Shown in pieces: positions 48,197-56,761 of a stretch of DNA of 64,000 nt; position 1 is the first letter of the stretch; every line of letters starts with the position of its first letter. Position numbers and translations under genes: made by a program. The notes under the pieces are model-generated. The model had not been told where the DNA came from, did no database searches, and saw only the letters and a program-made list of their open reading frames with translations. The stretch lies in contig DBQU01000118.1 of NCBI GenBank assembly GCA_002305765.1, positions 23,689 to 87,688 on the forward strand. The letters run 5' to 3'. Origin of the DNA: Deltaproteobacteria bacterium UBA1386 (GTDB lineage Bacteria > Desulfobacterota > Syntrophorhabdia > Syntrophorhabdales > Syntrophorhabdaceae).

Positions 48197-48514
48197 ATGC
48201 CCGAGATCGTCCAGATAGTGACAACCATCGATGACCGGGAGGCAGCCGGGCGACTGGGAAGGCGCCTCGTCGAGGAAAGGCTCGTCGCCTGCTGCCAGGT
48301 CGTCGGCCCCATCCGGAGCATCTACCGGTGGAAGGGAACCGTGGAAGAGACCGACGAATGGTACTGCGTCATGAAGACGAGACCGTCCCTCTACCGCCAG
48401 GTGGAAGAGGCGATACGCCGCCTTCACCCTTACGAGGTTCCGGAGATCGTCGCCACCCCCGTGAGCTCCGCTCTGCCGGACTACGCGCGCTGGGTGGAGA
48501 CGGAGACCTCCTGA
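48197..48514 (+). CDS. cutA: CutA-type divalent-cation tolerance protein
   Basis: The 105-residue ferredoxin-like trimeric protein has QIVTTIDDREAAGRLGRRLVEERLVACCQVVGPIRSIYRWKG, the conserved YHPYEVPEI-like RLHPYEVPEIVATPV, and a final YARWV. CutA is linked to copper tolerance but its biochemical role is unsettled. ATG 48197 follows GAGGAGGAA. It reads divergently from maf. Confidence 0.88.
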   Translation: MPEIVQIVTTIDDREAAGRLGRRLVEERLVACCQVVGPIRSIYRWKGTVEETDEWYCVMKTRPSLYRQVEEAIRRLHPYEVPEIVATPVSSALPDYARWVETETS

Positions 48515-48604
48515 CGGGACGGCCCTTTCGGCCGCGACGACGGATCCTTCACGGAATGCCTGTCTGTCTTTGTTTTGGAGGGGTTACGGCGTCCCAAACT
48601 TACC

Positions 48605-48633
48605 TTGACAATAAAGGTGAACCTTCATATAAT
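48605..48633 (+). promoter_or_regulatory. Perfect consensus sigma-70 promoter of the BCR-like pair
   Basis: TTGACA (48605-48610), 17 bases, TATAAT (48628-48633): an exact match in both boxes and spacing. The start point would fall near 48640, inside a TGAAA-TT-TTTCA dyad (48637-48648) that could be an operator. GGAGG follows 5 bases before ATG 48666. Confidence 0.88.
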
Positions 48634-48665
48634 GAGTGAAATTTTTCATCATTCTTGGAGGGGTT

Positions 48666-49799
48666 ATGTGGGAAAGCTTAAATCTGAAGGATGTTGTTGC
48701 ACTCGCGCGGGATCCGTATCCTTCCATCCGACAATGGGCTAGAGATACAGGAAAGAAAGTAGTTGGGAGTACCATCGCCGATGTTCCTGAAGAGGTGATC
48801 TATGCGTTCGATCTCCTCCCCGTGACTATTCTTGGTACTCATAAACCCTTAAAGAAGGCGCCCAGTCATCTTCCGGACAATGCCTGTTCGCTGGCTCGGA
48901 GCAATCTCGAACTCGCGCTGAGTTACGAGGGCGATCTTTTCAGCGGTTTTGTTCTGCCCCAGGTCTGTGACACCACACAGCACCTTTCGGACATATGGCG
49001 GATCAATTTTCCCGACAAGTTCGTCGTGAGCTACCTGGCCCCCCGCCAGGCAGACAGGCCGAGCGCCCGGTACTGGGTCAAGGAGGAGATCGAGCGTCTC
49101 ATCGAATCCCTCAGCGCGTGGACGGGCAAGGCGGTAAATGACGACGCGCTCAGGAGGTCCATCGAGATACACAACGAGACCAGGAGACTCCTTGCCGAAC
49201 TTTACGACATCAAGAGGAAGAACCCGGGAACAATAACGAACAAACAGCTCTTTTCCATGATGAAACTCTCCCTGCAGGTCGACAAGGCCGAATTCAACAA
49301 GAGCCTGAGGTCGATCAAGGAGGGTATCAAGCCGAAGAAGGGCAAGGGGTACACCGACGTGGTGCTCGTTGGAATAACCTGCGATCCGCCCGAGATATTC
49401 GACATCTTCGACGAACTCAAACTGAACATCGTCGGAGACACGCTCGTCGACGGCACCCGCTACCTTCAGGGCGCCCCGGCACTGAACGGCAACCTGATCG
49501 ACGCGCTGGCGGACAGGCATTTCAAGCGGGGTTTCTTCTCACCCATCCACGACAACGTCTACAAGAACTTCGAAGAGGTCAAGAAACTCTACAAGGAAAC
49601 GAAGGCGAAGGCGGTCGTCTACGTGCACATCGAATTCTGCGAATCCCAGGAATATGATCTGCCCGACCTCAAGGACATGATCAAGAAGGAAGGCATCCCG
49701 ATGCACGTCCTTGACACGGAATACCAGACGACGTCCTTGTCCCACGTCCTGACACGGGCCCAGGCATTCTTCGAATCTCTCAAAGGGGGATCATTATGA
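48666..49799 (+). CDS. Benzoyl-CoA reductase / 2-hydroxyacyl-CoA dehydratase family subunit (BcrC-like)
   Basis: This 377-residue member of the HgdB/BcrBC family (DUF2229/PF06050) has a low-potential [4Fe-4S] cluster fold with candidate ligands Cys74 (DNACSLARSN), Cys101 (PQVCDTTQ) and Cys325 (IEFCESQEYD). The length fits BcrC (about 380 residues). With the next gene it should form the dehydratase or ring-reductase heterodimer acting on an acyl-CoA. The ATP-driven activator (BcrAD or HgdC) needed by the family is not in this window. ATG 48666 is set by its GGAGG; the stop overlaps the next gene by ATGA. Confidence 0.8.
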   Translation: MWESLNLKDVVALARDPYPSIRQWARDTGKKVVGSTIADVPEEVIYAFDLLPVTILGTHKPLKKAPSHLPDNACSLARSNLELALSYEGDLFSGFVLPQVCDTTQHLSDIWRINFPDKFVVSYLAPRQADRPSARYWVKEEIERLIESLSAWTGKAVNDDALRRSIEIHNETRRLLAELYDIKRKNPGTITNKQLFSMMKLSLQVDKAEFNKSLRSIKEGIKPKKGKGYTDVVLVGITCDPPEIFDIFDELKLNIVGDTLVDGTRYLQGAPALNGNLIDALADRHFKRGFFSPIHDNVYKNFEEVKKLYKETKAKAVVYVHIEFCESQEYDLPDLKDMIKKEGIPMHVLDTEYQTTSLSHVLTRAQAFFESLKGGSL

Positions 49800-51034
49800 G
49801 CGATAAGCTGACATCGAAACAACTGTCCAAAAAGATCACCGACGAATACATGGAAGACGCCTTCCATGCTCACGATAACAACAAGCTCGTCGGGTACACG
49901 ACGGCGATCTCCCCCGTGGAGATCTTCGTCGCCCACGACATCGTGCCCATCTATCCCGAGAACCACGCCGTCGCCAACCTCACGGCCAAGAAGGGTGTGG
50001 AACTCTGCTCCGTCGTCGAAGGCATGGGCTACACGAGCCACCTGTGCGCCTACGCCCGGAGCGACCTGGGCTACCGCAAGACGGGCGTCACCGTGACAAG
50101 GGGCATTCCGGACCCCGATCTTTTCCTCGCCTGCAACGCCCAGTGCTTCACCCTGACCAAGTGGTTCCAGGTGCTTGCCCGCAGGGGCGACCTCCCCGTC
50201 TTCGTCTTCGACACACCGGAACATATTCTCGACCAGAAGGCGCGCAAGGAGATCGTGAAATACTGCGTCCTCCAGCTCAAGGAACTCATCAGTTTCCTTG
50301 AAAAGGTAACGAAGAGGAAATTCGATTACGACCGCCTCAAAGAGGTGATGAAATACTCCGCTGCGTCCAGCATCCTTTACAAGAAGTTCCTCGACATGGC
50401 CCAGTACAAACCGTCGCCCATCAGCATCTTCGACGCCCTCATCGGCATGGCCATCGCCGTCTACCGCAGGGGTACCCAGGAATGCGTCGACTACTACCAG
50501 ACGCTCTGCGATGAGATCCAGGCGAAAGTGGACCAGGGCATCGGCGTCCTGCCGAAGGACCAGGAAAAATACCGTCTCTACTGGGAGAACCTGCCCGTCT
50601 GGTTCAAGTTCAGCGACCACGCGAAGCTGCTCGGCTCGTATGGCGGCGTCATCCTCACCTCGCTCTACGTCCACGCCTGGAGCTTCGACTTCGACCTCAA
50701 CAAGGACCCGCTGGAGACACTCGCGGAGAACTACGTGAACCGCTTCTCCAACTCCACCATCGAGGACAGGGCCGATATGGCCATGGAGCTTTTCAAGAAA
50801 TACTCCATGAACGGCATGATCATGTTCATGAACAGGAGCTGCAAGGCCGTCTCCTTCGCGGTCCCCACCCTGAAGGACGTCCTGACGAAGAGAACGGGCA
50901 TCCCCGCCCTCGTCTTCGAGAGCGACATGGGCGACCAGCGCTTCTACGCCGAGTCACAGGTCCGGACCAGGATCGAGGCATATTTCGAGACCCTCGACAG
51001 GCTGGGTCTCGCGCAGAAGACCGCGGCGGCATAA
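49796..51034 (+). CDS. Benzoyl-CoA reductase / 2-hydroxyacyl-CoA dehydratase family subunit (BcrB-like)
   Basis: The 412-residue partner of the preceding gene has candidate cluster ligands in ELCSVVEGMGYTSHLCAYARSDLGY (Cys71, Cys84), LACNAQCFT (Cys113, Cys117) and later NRSCKAVS. The C-x-Y-x-R motif is typical of the larger subunit, and the length is near BcrB (about 430). The substrate is unknown: benzoyl-CoA, a hydroxyacyl-CoA, or a heteroaromatic CoA ester are all possible. A strong terminator follows, separating the pair from the nicotinate-type operon. Confidence 0.8.
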   Translation: MSDKLTSKQLSKKITDEYMEDAFHAHDNNKLVGYTTAISPVEIFVAHDIVPIYPENHAVANLTAKKGVELCSVVEGMGYTSHLCAYARSDLGYRKTGVTVTRGIPDPDLFLACNAQCFTLTKWFQVLARRGDLPVFVFDTPEHILDQKARKEIVKYCVLQLKELISFLEKVTKRKFDYDRLKEVMKYSAASSILYKKFLDMAQYKPSPISIFDALIGMAIAVYRRGTQECVDYYQTLCDEIQAKVDQGIGVLPKDQEKYRLYWENLPVWFKFSDHAKLLGSYGGVILTSLYVHAWSFDFDLNKDPLETLAENYVNRFSNSTIEDRADMAMELFKKYSMNGMIMFMNRSCKAVSFAVPTLKDVLTKRTGIPALVFESDMGDQRFYAESQVRTRIEAYFETLDRLGLAQKTAAA

Positions 51035-51067
51035 GCAGGTCTTCGGCACCTCCGTTAAACAACAACG

Positions 51068-51102
51068 CCCCGGACAGCGGCTCCTGTCCGGGGTTTTTCT
51101 TT
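51068..51102 (+). terminator. Intrinsic terminator of BCR-like unit
   Basis: CCCCGGACAG (51068-51077), loop CGGCTC and CTGTCCGGGG (51084-51093) form a 10-bp perfect stem followed by TTTTTCTTT. Confidence 0.92.
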
Positions 51103-51118
51103 GCTCCCCAAAAAGACC

Positions 51119-51148
51119 TTGACAGAATTAAATGTCATTTAATAAAAT
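51119..51148 (+). promoter_or_regulatory. Sigma-70 promoter of XRE-cupin regulator and catabolic operon
   Basis: TTGACA (51119-51124), 18 bases, TAAAAT (51143-51148). The start codon at 51170 is only 21 bases beyond the -10 and has no ribosome binding site, so the transcript has a very short leader. Confidence 0.7.
51127..51143. promoter_or_regulatory. Palindromic operator candidate
   Basis: ATTAAATG-T-CATTTAAT is a perfect 8-bp dyad with one central base, sitting exactly between the -35 and -10 boxes of the regulator promoter. A second, imperfect AT-rich dyad follows (51145-51160). The position suggests autoregulation by the XRE protein encoded next. Confidence 0.6.
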
Positions 51149-51169
51149 AAATATTATTTAACTCATCTC

Positions 51170-51724
51170 ATGGACAGCGACATGGATATCGGAAAAAAGA
51201 TAAGGGAATTCAGGGACGCGAAGAGCCTCAACATCAAGCAGCTTGCGGAACTCGTGGAATGCACCCCCTCGCTGATCTCCCAGCTTGAACGCGGCAAGGC
51301 GGATCCCTCGATCTCCATGCTCAAGAGGATCGCCGAGGCCCTCAACGTGAACATCGTCGATTTCTTCATGAAAAGGGCCAACGACGATGATGTCGTGACC
51401 CGAAAAGACTCGCGCATCGTCATTCAATTGAACAGATGGCACGCCAGGATACAGTCCCTCGTGAGGAATACGGCCGACAAGAAGATGCAGCCTTTCTACA
51501 CCGTCATCAAGCCCGGCGGCGGCTCCCACGGCATGTATTCACACGACGGAGAAGAGTTCGGCTACGTGGTCCAGGGAGAAATGGACCTTATGCTGGATAA
51601 CAAACTGCACAAGATCCATAAGGACGAGAGTTTCTACTTTTCCTCCAAGGTCCCCCACGACTGGGGGAACAGCGGAAAGGAAGATGTCATCGTCATATGG
51701 GTCATAACGCCACCTACGTTCTAG
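51170..51724 (+). CDS. XRE-family transcriptional regulator with cupin sensor domain
   Basis: The 184-residue regulator has an N-terminal helix-turn-helix (about 7-65; IGKKIREFRDAKSLNIKQLAELVECTPSLISQLERGKADPSISMLKRIAEAL) and a C-terminal cupin (about 105-180; GGGSHGMYSHDGEEFGYVVQGEMDLML, DESFYFSSKVPHDWGNSG). Such proteins usually sense a small pathway compound and control the adjoining genes, here the aldehyde dehydrogenase-TRAP-hydroxylase-enamidase run beginning 28 bp later. Confidence 0.88.
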   Translation: MDSDMDIGKKIREFRDAKSLNIKQLAELVECTPSLISQLERGKADPSISMLKRIAEALNVNIVDFFMKRANDDDVVTRKDSRIVIQLNRWHARIQSLVRNTADKKMQPFYTVIKPGGGSHGMYSHDGEEFGYVVQGEMDLMLDNKLHKIHKDESFYFSSKVPHDWGNSGKEDVIVIWVITPPTF

Positions 51725-51752
51725 GAGTGGCCAATCTTTCGAGGAGGAATCA

Positions 51753-53243
51753 ATGCCATTGCTCAAGGAAGTCAGCAGAAATTATGGGAAACTGGACCTG
51801 CACATAAATGGGAAGTGGGTCAAACCAAAGACAGGCAAGTATTTCGAAGCCACCAACCCCGCGACGGGCAAGGTGATCGCCCAGGCCCCCGTGGCGGGCC
51901 CTGAAGATGTCGAAAAGGCCATAGTCGCGGCTCATGCCGCATTCGGGAAATGGAGGAACGTTCCATTTCGTGACCGGGCAAAGCTTATCTTCAACCTCCG
52001 TGACACCTTTATGAAGCACCACGAGGAACTGGCAAGGATCCTCGTACAGGACCACGGGTGCACCATCGAAGACGGCAGGGGCACCATCTCAAGGTGCATC
52101 GAGAACATCGAATCGGCGGGCAGTTCCATGTACAGCTTCTACAAGGGCGAACACGTCGAGCAGCTTGCCAACGGGATAGATTGCTACCTGATCCATGAGC
52201 CCGTCGGTGTCTTCCTCATCATCACCCCCGGCAACATCCCCATGCACGCCTGGTCGTCATTCGTCCCCTACGCCCTCGCCTGCGGCTGCACGGTCATCGT
52301 AAAACCGAGCCGCCAGTGCCCGGTCGCCGCTGACGCCATGTCCAAGATGGTCGACGAAGCAGGGTTTCCCCCCGGTGTCGTCAACCTTCTCCACATGGGA
52401 CCGGAGCGCGAGCTGAACAGGGTCATCCTCTCCGACCCCAGGGTGCAAGGGGTGGGACTCATCGGCTCGACGCGTGTGAGCAAGGAGCTTTTCGAGATAT
52501 GCGGCCAGTACGGCAAGCGTTCGTCACTGAACGGCAACGGCAAGAACACCATCGTCATCATGCCCGACGCCAATCTTGACCAGTCGGTCAATTACATCCT
52601 CAGGGGCTGCTTTGGCATGAGCGGCCAGCGCTGTCTCGGCTCCGACAACGTTGTGGTCCTCGGAGACAACAAGCTCTACAAGACCCTGAAGGACAAGCTG
52701 ATCGCCGCCTCAAAGGCCATGAAGATGGGCTACGGCCTCGACGAGAGCGTGGAACTCGGACCGATGACAACGCCGGGCGGCAGAGAACAGGTGATCGGCT
52801 TCGTCGAATCGGGCCTCAAGTCGGGGGCGAAGCTTCTCCTTGACGGCCGCAAGGCGAAGGTGAAAGGATATGAAGAGGGATACTTCCTCGGCCCCAATAT
52901 CTTCGAAAACGTCACCCCCGATATGCACATAGCCAAAGAAGAGGCGTTCGGGCCGCTCTGCAATCTCCTGAGAATGGACAGCCTCGACGAGACCATCGGG
53001 TTCATAAACTCGACAAACTACGGCCACAGCGCATGCATAGTGACGGAGAGCGGCAAGTCGGCGCGGAAGTTCATACGGGAATGCGAGGTCGGCAATGTGG
53101 GAGTCAACGCCGGCATACCCCAGCCCTACGCCTTCTTCGGCCTCGGCTCCAAGAAGGATTCCTTCTTCGGCAACTCAAAATCGAGGATGGATTCTGTGAA
53201 AATGTTCCTTGACGAAAAGACGGTAACCTTAAGATGGGTTTGA
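51753..53243 (+). CDS. Aldehyde dehydrogenase, CoA-acylating methylmalonate-semialdehyde type
   Basis: The 496-residue enzyme has the ALDH fold with catalytic Cys294 (GMSGQRCLGSDN). At the position of the general-base Glu of ordinary ALDHs (LELGGK) it reads LNGNGKNTIVIMPDANLD, as in methylmalonate-semialdehyde dehydrogenases (MGAKNHxVVMPDA), which lack that Glu and release acyl-CoA plus CO2. The NAD site is around TPGNIPMHAW and GLIGSTRVSKEL. In this operon a plausible substrate is 2-formylglutarate, an analogue of methylmalonate semialdehyde, giving glutaryl-CoA (inference). GAGGAGGAA precedes the ATG. Confidence 0.82.
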   Translation: MPLLKEVSRNYGKLDLHINGKWVKPKTGKYFEATNPATGKVIAQAPVAGPEDVEKAIVAAHAAFGKWRNVPFRDRAKLIFNLRDTFMKHHEELARILVQDHGCTIEDGRGTISRCIENIESAGSSMYSFYKGEHVEQLANGIDCYLIHEPVGVFLIITPGNIPMHAWSSFVPYALACGCTVIVKPSRQCPVAADAMSKMVDEAGFPPGVVNLLHMGPERELNRVILSDPRVQGVGLIGSTRVSKELFEICGQYGKRSSLNGNGKNTIVIMPDANLDQSVNYILRGCFGMSGQRCLGSDNVVVLGDNKLYKTLKDKLIAASKAMKMGYGLDESVELGPMTTPGGREQVIGFVESGLKSGAKLLLDGRKAKVKGYEEGYFLGPNIFENVTPDMHIAKEEAFGPLCNLLRMDSLDETIGFINSTNYGHSACIVTESGKSARKFIRECEVGNVGVNAGIPQPYAFFGLGSKKDSFFGNSKSRMDSVKMFLDEKTVTLRWV

Positions 53244-53347
53244 TCTTCACGGGCCCGACGCCCGGGGGTAGGAATATCGGTACGTTGTAAGGTAAAGCGA
53301 GGTTTCATTGTCAGCCACAGGACAAAAACCCAAAAGGAGGAGATCCG

Positions 53348-54430
53348 ATGTGCGAAGAGTGTAAGAAGATTTCAAGGAGAACTTTTCTAAAGGGGGCCGC
53401 GGTCGTCGGGGCGGCGGCAGGGTTGGGCGTGTTCGACAGCAAGCTCCTGCACGCGCAGAGCGCTAATCTCAAGTTCAGCACCTGGCACCCGCCGGTGAGC
53501 CGTGAGGTCAAGACGGTCTGGACGCCGATGATGGAAGAGGTGAAGAAGAGAAGCGGCGGGAAACTGGCCTACACGATGTACGCCGGCGCCGCGCTGGGCA
53601 AAGGCCCCGAGCACTACGACATCGTGGCGAAGGGATTGTCCGACATGGGCTACTTCACAGCCACCTGGACACCGGGACGGTTCCCGCTGACCGACGTCCT
53701 TTCCCTCGCGGTCTGGGTCGACGGCAAGGACACCGCCGCGGACATCGGCAACGCGGTCTACCACAGGGTGCTCAAGGACGAGTTCAAGGATGTCAAGGTC
53801 CTCGAGCTCAACGGCTGCATCCAGTCCTTTATCTGGACGAAAAAACCCATCTCGAAGCTCTCCGACCTCAAGGGCGTGAAACTGAGGTCGCCGGGTGGGC
53901 ACCAGACGAACTACATCAAGTCTCTCGGCGCCGAGCCGGTCTTCATGCCGCTCGGTGATGTGTACATGGGGATGGAGACGGGCACCGTCGACGGCATCGT
54001 CACCTGCGCGCCGCTCGTGCTCGCGTTCAAGCTCGCCGAAGTCGCGAGGTACGGCACCGTGCTCACATTCGGGTGTGTCTCCGAAGGCACCGTCATGAAC
54101 ATGAAATCCTGGAACAGGCTGCCGGCCGACCAGAAAAAGATCGTCGAAGACGTCTGCACGAACCCCTTCAAGGTGACGGGTGGTCTCGGCAAGGATGACT
54201 ACAAGAAGATAATGGCAGACATCCAGAAGGCCGGCGTCAAGATGATCGACCTCCCCAAAGCGGAACAGGAGCTGTGGTACAAGAGGTTCCAGGACGTGAC
54301 CCGCAAATGGGTTTCCGACATGGAGGCAAAGAAACTGAACGCCAGGAGGGCCGTCGCGGTCATGAACGAAGAGTGTGAAAAGAGGAACGTCAAGCTCGTT
54401 TCCTGTCCGCCCGAATTCAAGAAGGTCTGA
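53348..54430 (+). CDS. TRAP transporter substrate-binding protein (DctP), Tat-exported
   Basis: The 360-residue protein begins with a twin-arginine signal (SRRTFLKGAAVVGAAAGLG) and continues as a DctP-type binding protein (LKFSTWHPPVSREVKTVWTPMMEEVKKRSGGKL, then KGVKLRSPGG with the Arg that normally salt-bridges a carboxylate, and GDVYMGMETGTVDGIV). It should capture an organic acid in the periplasm for the QM permease. AAAGGAGGAG precedes the ATG. A small CGGGC-CCGAC-GCCCG hairpin lies in the 104-bp gap upstream. Nicotinate is a likely ligand from context. Confidence 0.88.
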   Translation: MCEECKKISRRTFLKGAAVVGAAAGLGVFDSKLLHAQSANLKFSTWHPPVSREVKTVWTPMMEEVKKRSGGKLAYTMYAGAALGKGPEHYDIVAKGLSDMGYFTATWTPGRFPLTDVLSLAVWVDGKDTAADIGNAVYHRVLKDEFKDVKVLELNGCIQSFIWTKKPISKLSDLKGVKLRSPGGHQTNYIKSLGAEPVFMPLGDVYMGMETGTVDGIVTCAPLVLAFKLAEVARYGTVLTFGCVSEGTVMNMKSWNRLPADQKKIVEDVCTNPFKVTGGLGKDDYKKIMADIQKAGVKMIDLPKAEQELWYKRFQDVTRKWVSDMEAKKLNARRAVAVMNEECEKRNVKLVSCPPEFKKV

Positions 54431-54451
54431 TAGAAGAGGCTACAGAATGCC

Positions 54452-54943
54452 ATGAAAGCGCTGGAAGGTTTTCAAAAAGGGGTGCACAGGGTGACATACG
54501 CGGTATGTGCCGTGGGCATGTTTCTTGCCATCCCCCTCATGCTGATCACCACTTTTGACGTGCTCGGGAGGGCCATCTTCAACAAGCCCCTCCCGGGCAC
54601 CCTTGAACTCTCGGAATACATGCTGTCCATCATCATTCTGCTGGGTGCCGCGTACACCCAGCAGGTCAAGGGCCATGTGGCCGTTGACTTCCTTACGTCG
54701 AGATTTCCCGTGAAAGGGCAGCTGGTATGCAAGATCATAACCGACATACTGTGTCTTTTCGTCATTACCATCATGACGGTATACGGCTGGATCGAGGGAA
54801 TCTCCGAAACAACGGTGACGGACCAGCTCAGGGTGCCCATGTGGCCCTTCAAGACACTCGTTGCCGTGTGCGGGCTCATGCTCTGGGCGGAGTTTCTCAC
54901 CGACCTGATAACAAGTATTATGAGCCTGGGAAGGAGGAAATAA
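54452..54943 (+). CDS. TRAP transporter small permease (DctQ)
   Basis: The 163-residue protein has four membrane helices (about 12-36, 49-70, 88-109, 129-152) and the DctQ pattern LITTFDVLGRAIFNKPLPGTLELSEYMLSIIILLGAAYTQQVKGHVAVDFL. It links DctP and DctM. Its TAA stop overlaps the dctM ATG by one base (TAATG). Confidence 0.88.
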   Translation: MKALEGFQKGVHRVTYAVCAVGMFLAIPLMLITTFDVLGRAIFNKPLPGTLELSEYMLSIIILLGAAYTQQVKGHVAVDFLTSRFPVKGQLVCKIITDILCLFVITIMTVYGWIEGISETTVTDQLRVPMWPFKTLVAVCGLMLWAEFLTDLITSIMSLGRRK

Positions 54944-56250
54944 TGGATCCCGTTACGGTTGGTATATTAGGTTGCGTGCTCCTGGTGATCCTCCTCTTTC
55001 TCGGCATGCCCATCGCGTTCGTCATGATGTTCGTGGGTTTCACCGGGCTCTGGGCCTTGTCCTCACTGGACGCGGCCCTGCCGAAGCTGGCGGAAACCGT
55101 CTGGGGCGTCGCCAACAACTACCCCTACACCATCATCCCCCTTTTCATCCTCATGGGAAGCTTCGCGGGCTCCGGCGGGATAACGAGGGAACTCTACAAC
55201 ACCTTTGACAAGTGGGCCCGCAGGCTGCCCGGCGGACTCGGGATAGCGACCATCGCCGCCTGCGCCGCCTTTGGGGCGGTGAGCGGGTCTTCCGTCGCCG
55301 CCGCCGCCGCCATGGGGAACGTTGCCCTGCCCGAGATGCGAAGGTTCGGATACGACCCCAAGCTCGGCTGCGGGGTGATCGCGGCAGGCGGCACCTTAAG
55401 CTTTCTCATACCACCCAGCCTGGGGTTCGTCGTCTACGGCATGCTTACGGAGCAGTCCATCGGAAAGCTCCTTATATCGGGGATACTGCCGGGGGCTCTC
55501 ATGGCCGCGGCGTTCATTGCCTGCGTGGTAACGCTGGTAGGCATAAACCCGAAGCTCGCGCCGCGCAGCACCGAAAAGGTGACCTTCAGGGACAAGATCA
55601 TCGCCCTCAAGGGCGTGTGGGAAGTCCTTCTTGTCTTCTGCATCGTCATGGGCGGCATCTACCTCGGCTTCATCAACCCCACGGAGGCGGGAGCCATCGG
55701 CGCCACGGCCCTTTTCATCATCGTGATCATCAAGAGGAAGCTGACCAAAGAGAACCTCTTCGTCGCTCTTCTCGAAATGGCGAGGATATCGATCATGGTG
55801 CTCTTCCTCGTCGCCGGCGCGACCCTTTTCAGCTATTTTCTCGCCCTGTCAACGATACCGACGGCGGTCTCGACGTGGATCGCGGGGCTCGGCGTGTCCA
55901 AGTACGTCATCCTCGTGATCATCGTCGCGATATACTTCCTCCTTGGGTGTTTTCTCGATTCCGTTTCCATGGCGGTCCTCACCTTGCCCGTCATCTTTCC
56001 GGTGGTTGTGACCATCGGGTTCGATCCCATATGGTTCGGAGTGCTCCTGGTGCTCATGATGGAGGCGGGGCTCATCACACCGCCGGTGGGGCTCAATATA
56101 TACACTATTGCGGGTATTGCCAAGGACGTGCCCATGGGAACCATATTCAGGGGGGCAACGCCCTTTCTCCTGTCCATTTTGGCCACGGCCATCATTCTTA
56201 CCCTGTTTCCGCAGATAGCCACCTATCTGCCAAGCCTCATGGGCAGATGA
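54943..56250 (+). CDS. TRAP transporter large permease (DctM)
   Basis: The 435-residue protein has about 12 membrane helices with DctM motifs IIPLFILMGSFAGSGGITRELYN, AFGAVSGSSVAAAAAMGNVALPEMRRFGYDP, GVIAAGGTLSFLIPPSLGFVVYG and, late, MMEAGLITPPVGLNIYTIAGIAKDVP. It forms the sodium-coupled transport channel. AAGGAGGAAATA precedes the start at 54943. It is followed by the hydroxylase genes after 31 bp. Confidence 0.92.
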   Translation: MDPVTVGILGCVLLVILLFLGMPIAFVMMFVGFTGLWALSSLDAALPKLAETVWGVANNYPYTIIPLFILMGSFAGSGGITRELYNTFDKWARRLPGGLGIATIAACAAFGAVSGSSVAAAAAMGNVALPEMRRFGYDPKLGCGVIAAGGTLSFLIPPSLGFVVYGMLTEQSIGKLLISGILPGALMAAAFIACVVTLVGINPKLAPRSTEKVTFRDKIIALKGVWEVLLVFCIVMGGIYLGFINPTEAGAIGATALFIIVIIKRKLTKENLFVALLEMARISIMVLFLVAGATLFSYFLALSTIPTAVSTWIAGLGVSKYVILVIIVAIYFLLGCFLDSVSMAVLTLPVIFPVVVTIGFDPIWFGVLLVLMMEAGLITPPVGLNIYTIAGIAKDVPMGTIFRGATPFLLSILATAIILTLFPQIATYLPSLMGR

Positions 56251-56281
56251 ACGAGGTATGAACCACTAAGGGGAAGAAGAA

Positions 56282-56761
56282 ATGAAGACCATACACTTCA
56301 CGCTCAACGGAAAGCGGACCTCGGTCGACGTGGAAGACAACGAGACCCTGCTCCATGCTCTCAGGGAAAGGCTCGGCATCACGAGCGTCAAGGAGGGCTG
56401 CGGCATCGGGGAATGCGGGACATGCACGGTTCTCGTCGACGACGAGCCTCATTATTCGTGCCTGACCCTGGCGTCGAAGGCGAACGGCCGGGACATCAAG
56501 ACCGTGGAATACCTCTCCTCGTCGGGGGTGCTCCACCCCCTGCAGGAGGCCTTCGTCAGGTCGGGCGCCGTCCAGTGCGGCTACTGCACGCCGGGAATGC
56601 TCCTCAGCGCTTACAGCCTCCTTCTCAAGAATGCGGATCCCGACGCCCACGACATCAAGGAGGCCATCAGCGGCAACCTGTGCCGGTGCACGGGATACAT
56701 ACAGATCGAAGAGGCCATAAAGAATGCTGCCGAAGTTTGTAAGTGTAATAGCCAGGGCTAA
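56282..56761 (+). CDS. Molybdenum hydroxylase [2Fe-2S] subunit (XDH family, CoxS/NdhS-like)
   Basis: The 159-residue subunit carries two [2Fe-2S] clusters: plant-type C40-x4-C45-x2-C48-x11-C60, and the alpha-helical site C99-x2-C102 with C134-x-C136 (QCGYCTPGM, GNLCRCTGY). It passes electrons from Mo to FAD. It overlaps the FAD subunit gene by 38 bp. In this context it is the small subunit of a nicotinate dehydrogenase-like enzyme. Confidence 0.92.
   Translation: MKTIHFTLNGKRTSVDVEDNETLLHALRERLGITSVKEGCGIGECGTCTVLVDDEPHYSCLTLASKANGRDIKTVEYLSSSGVLHPLQEAFVRSGAVQCGYCTPGMLLSAYSLLLKNADPDAHDIKEAISGNLCRCTGYIQIEEAIKNAAEVCKCNSQG

Noticed and set aside
48666..51034. A complete benzoyl-CoA reductase
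   Set aside because: Only B- and C-like subunits are present. The BcrA/BcrD ATPase subunits are missing, so substrate and activity remain open.
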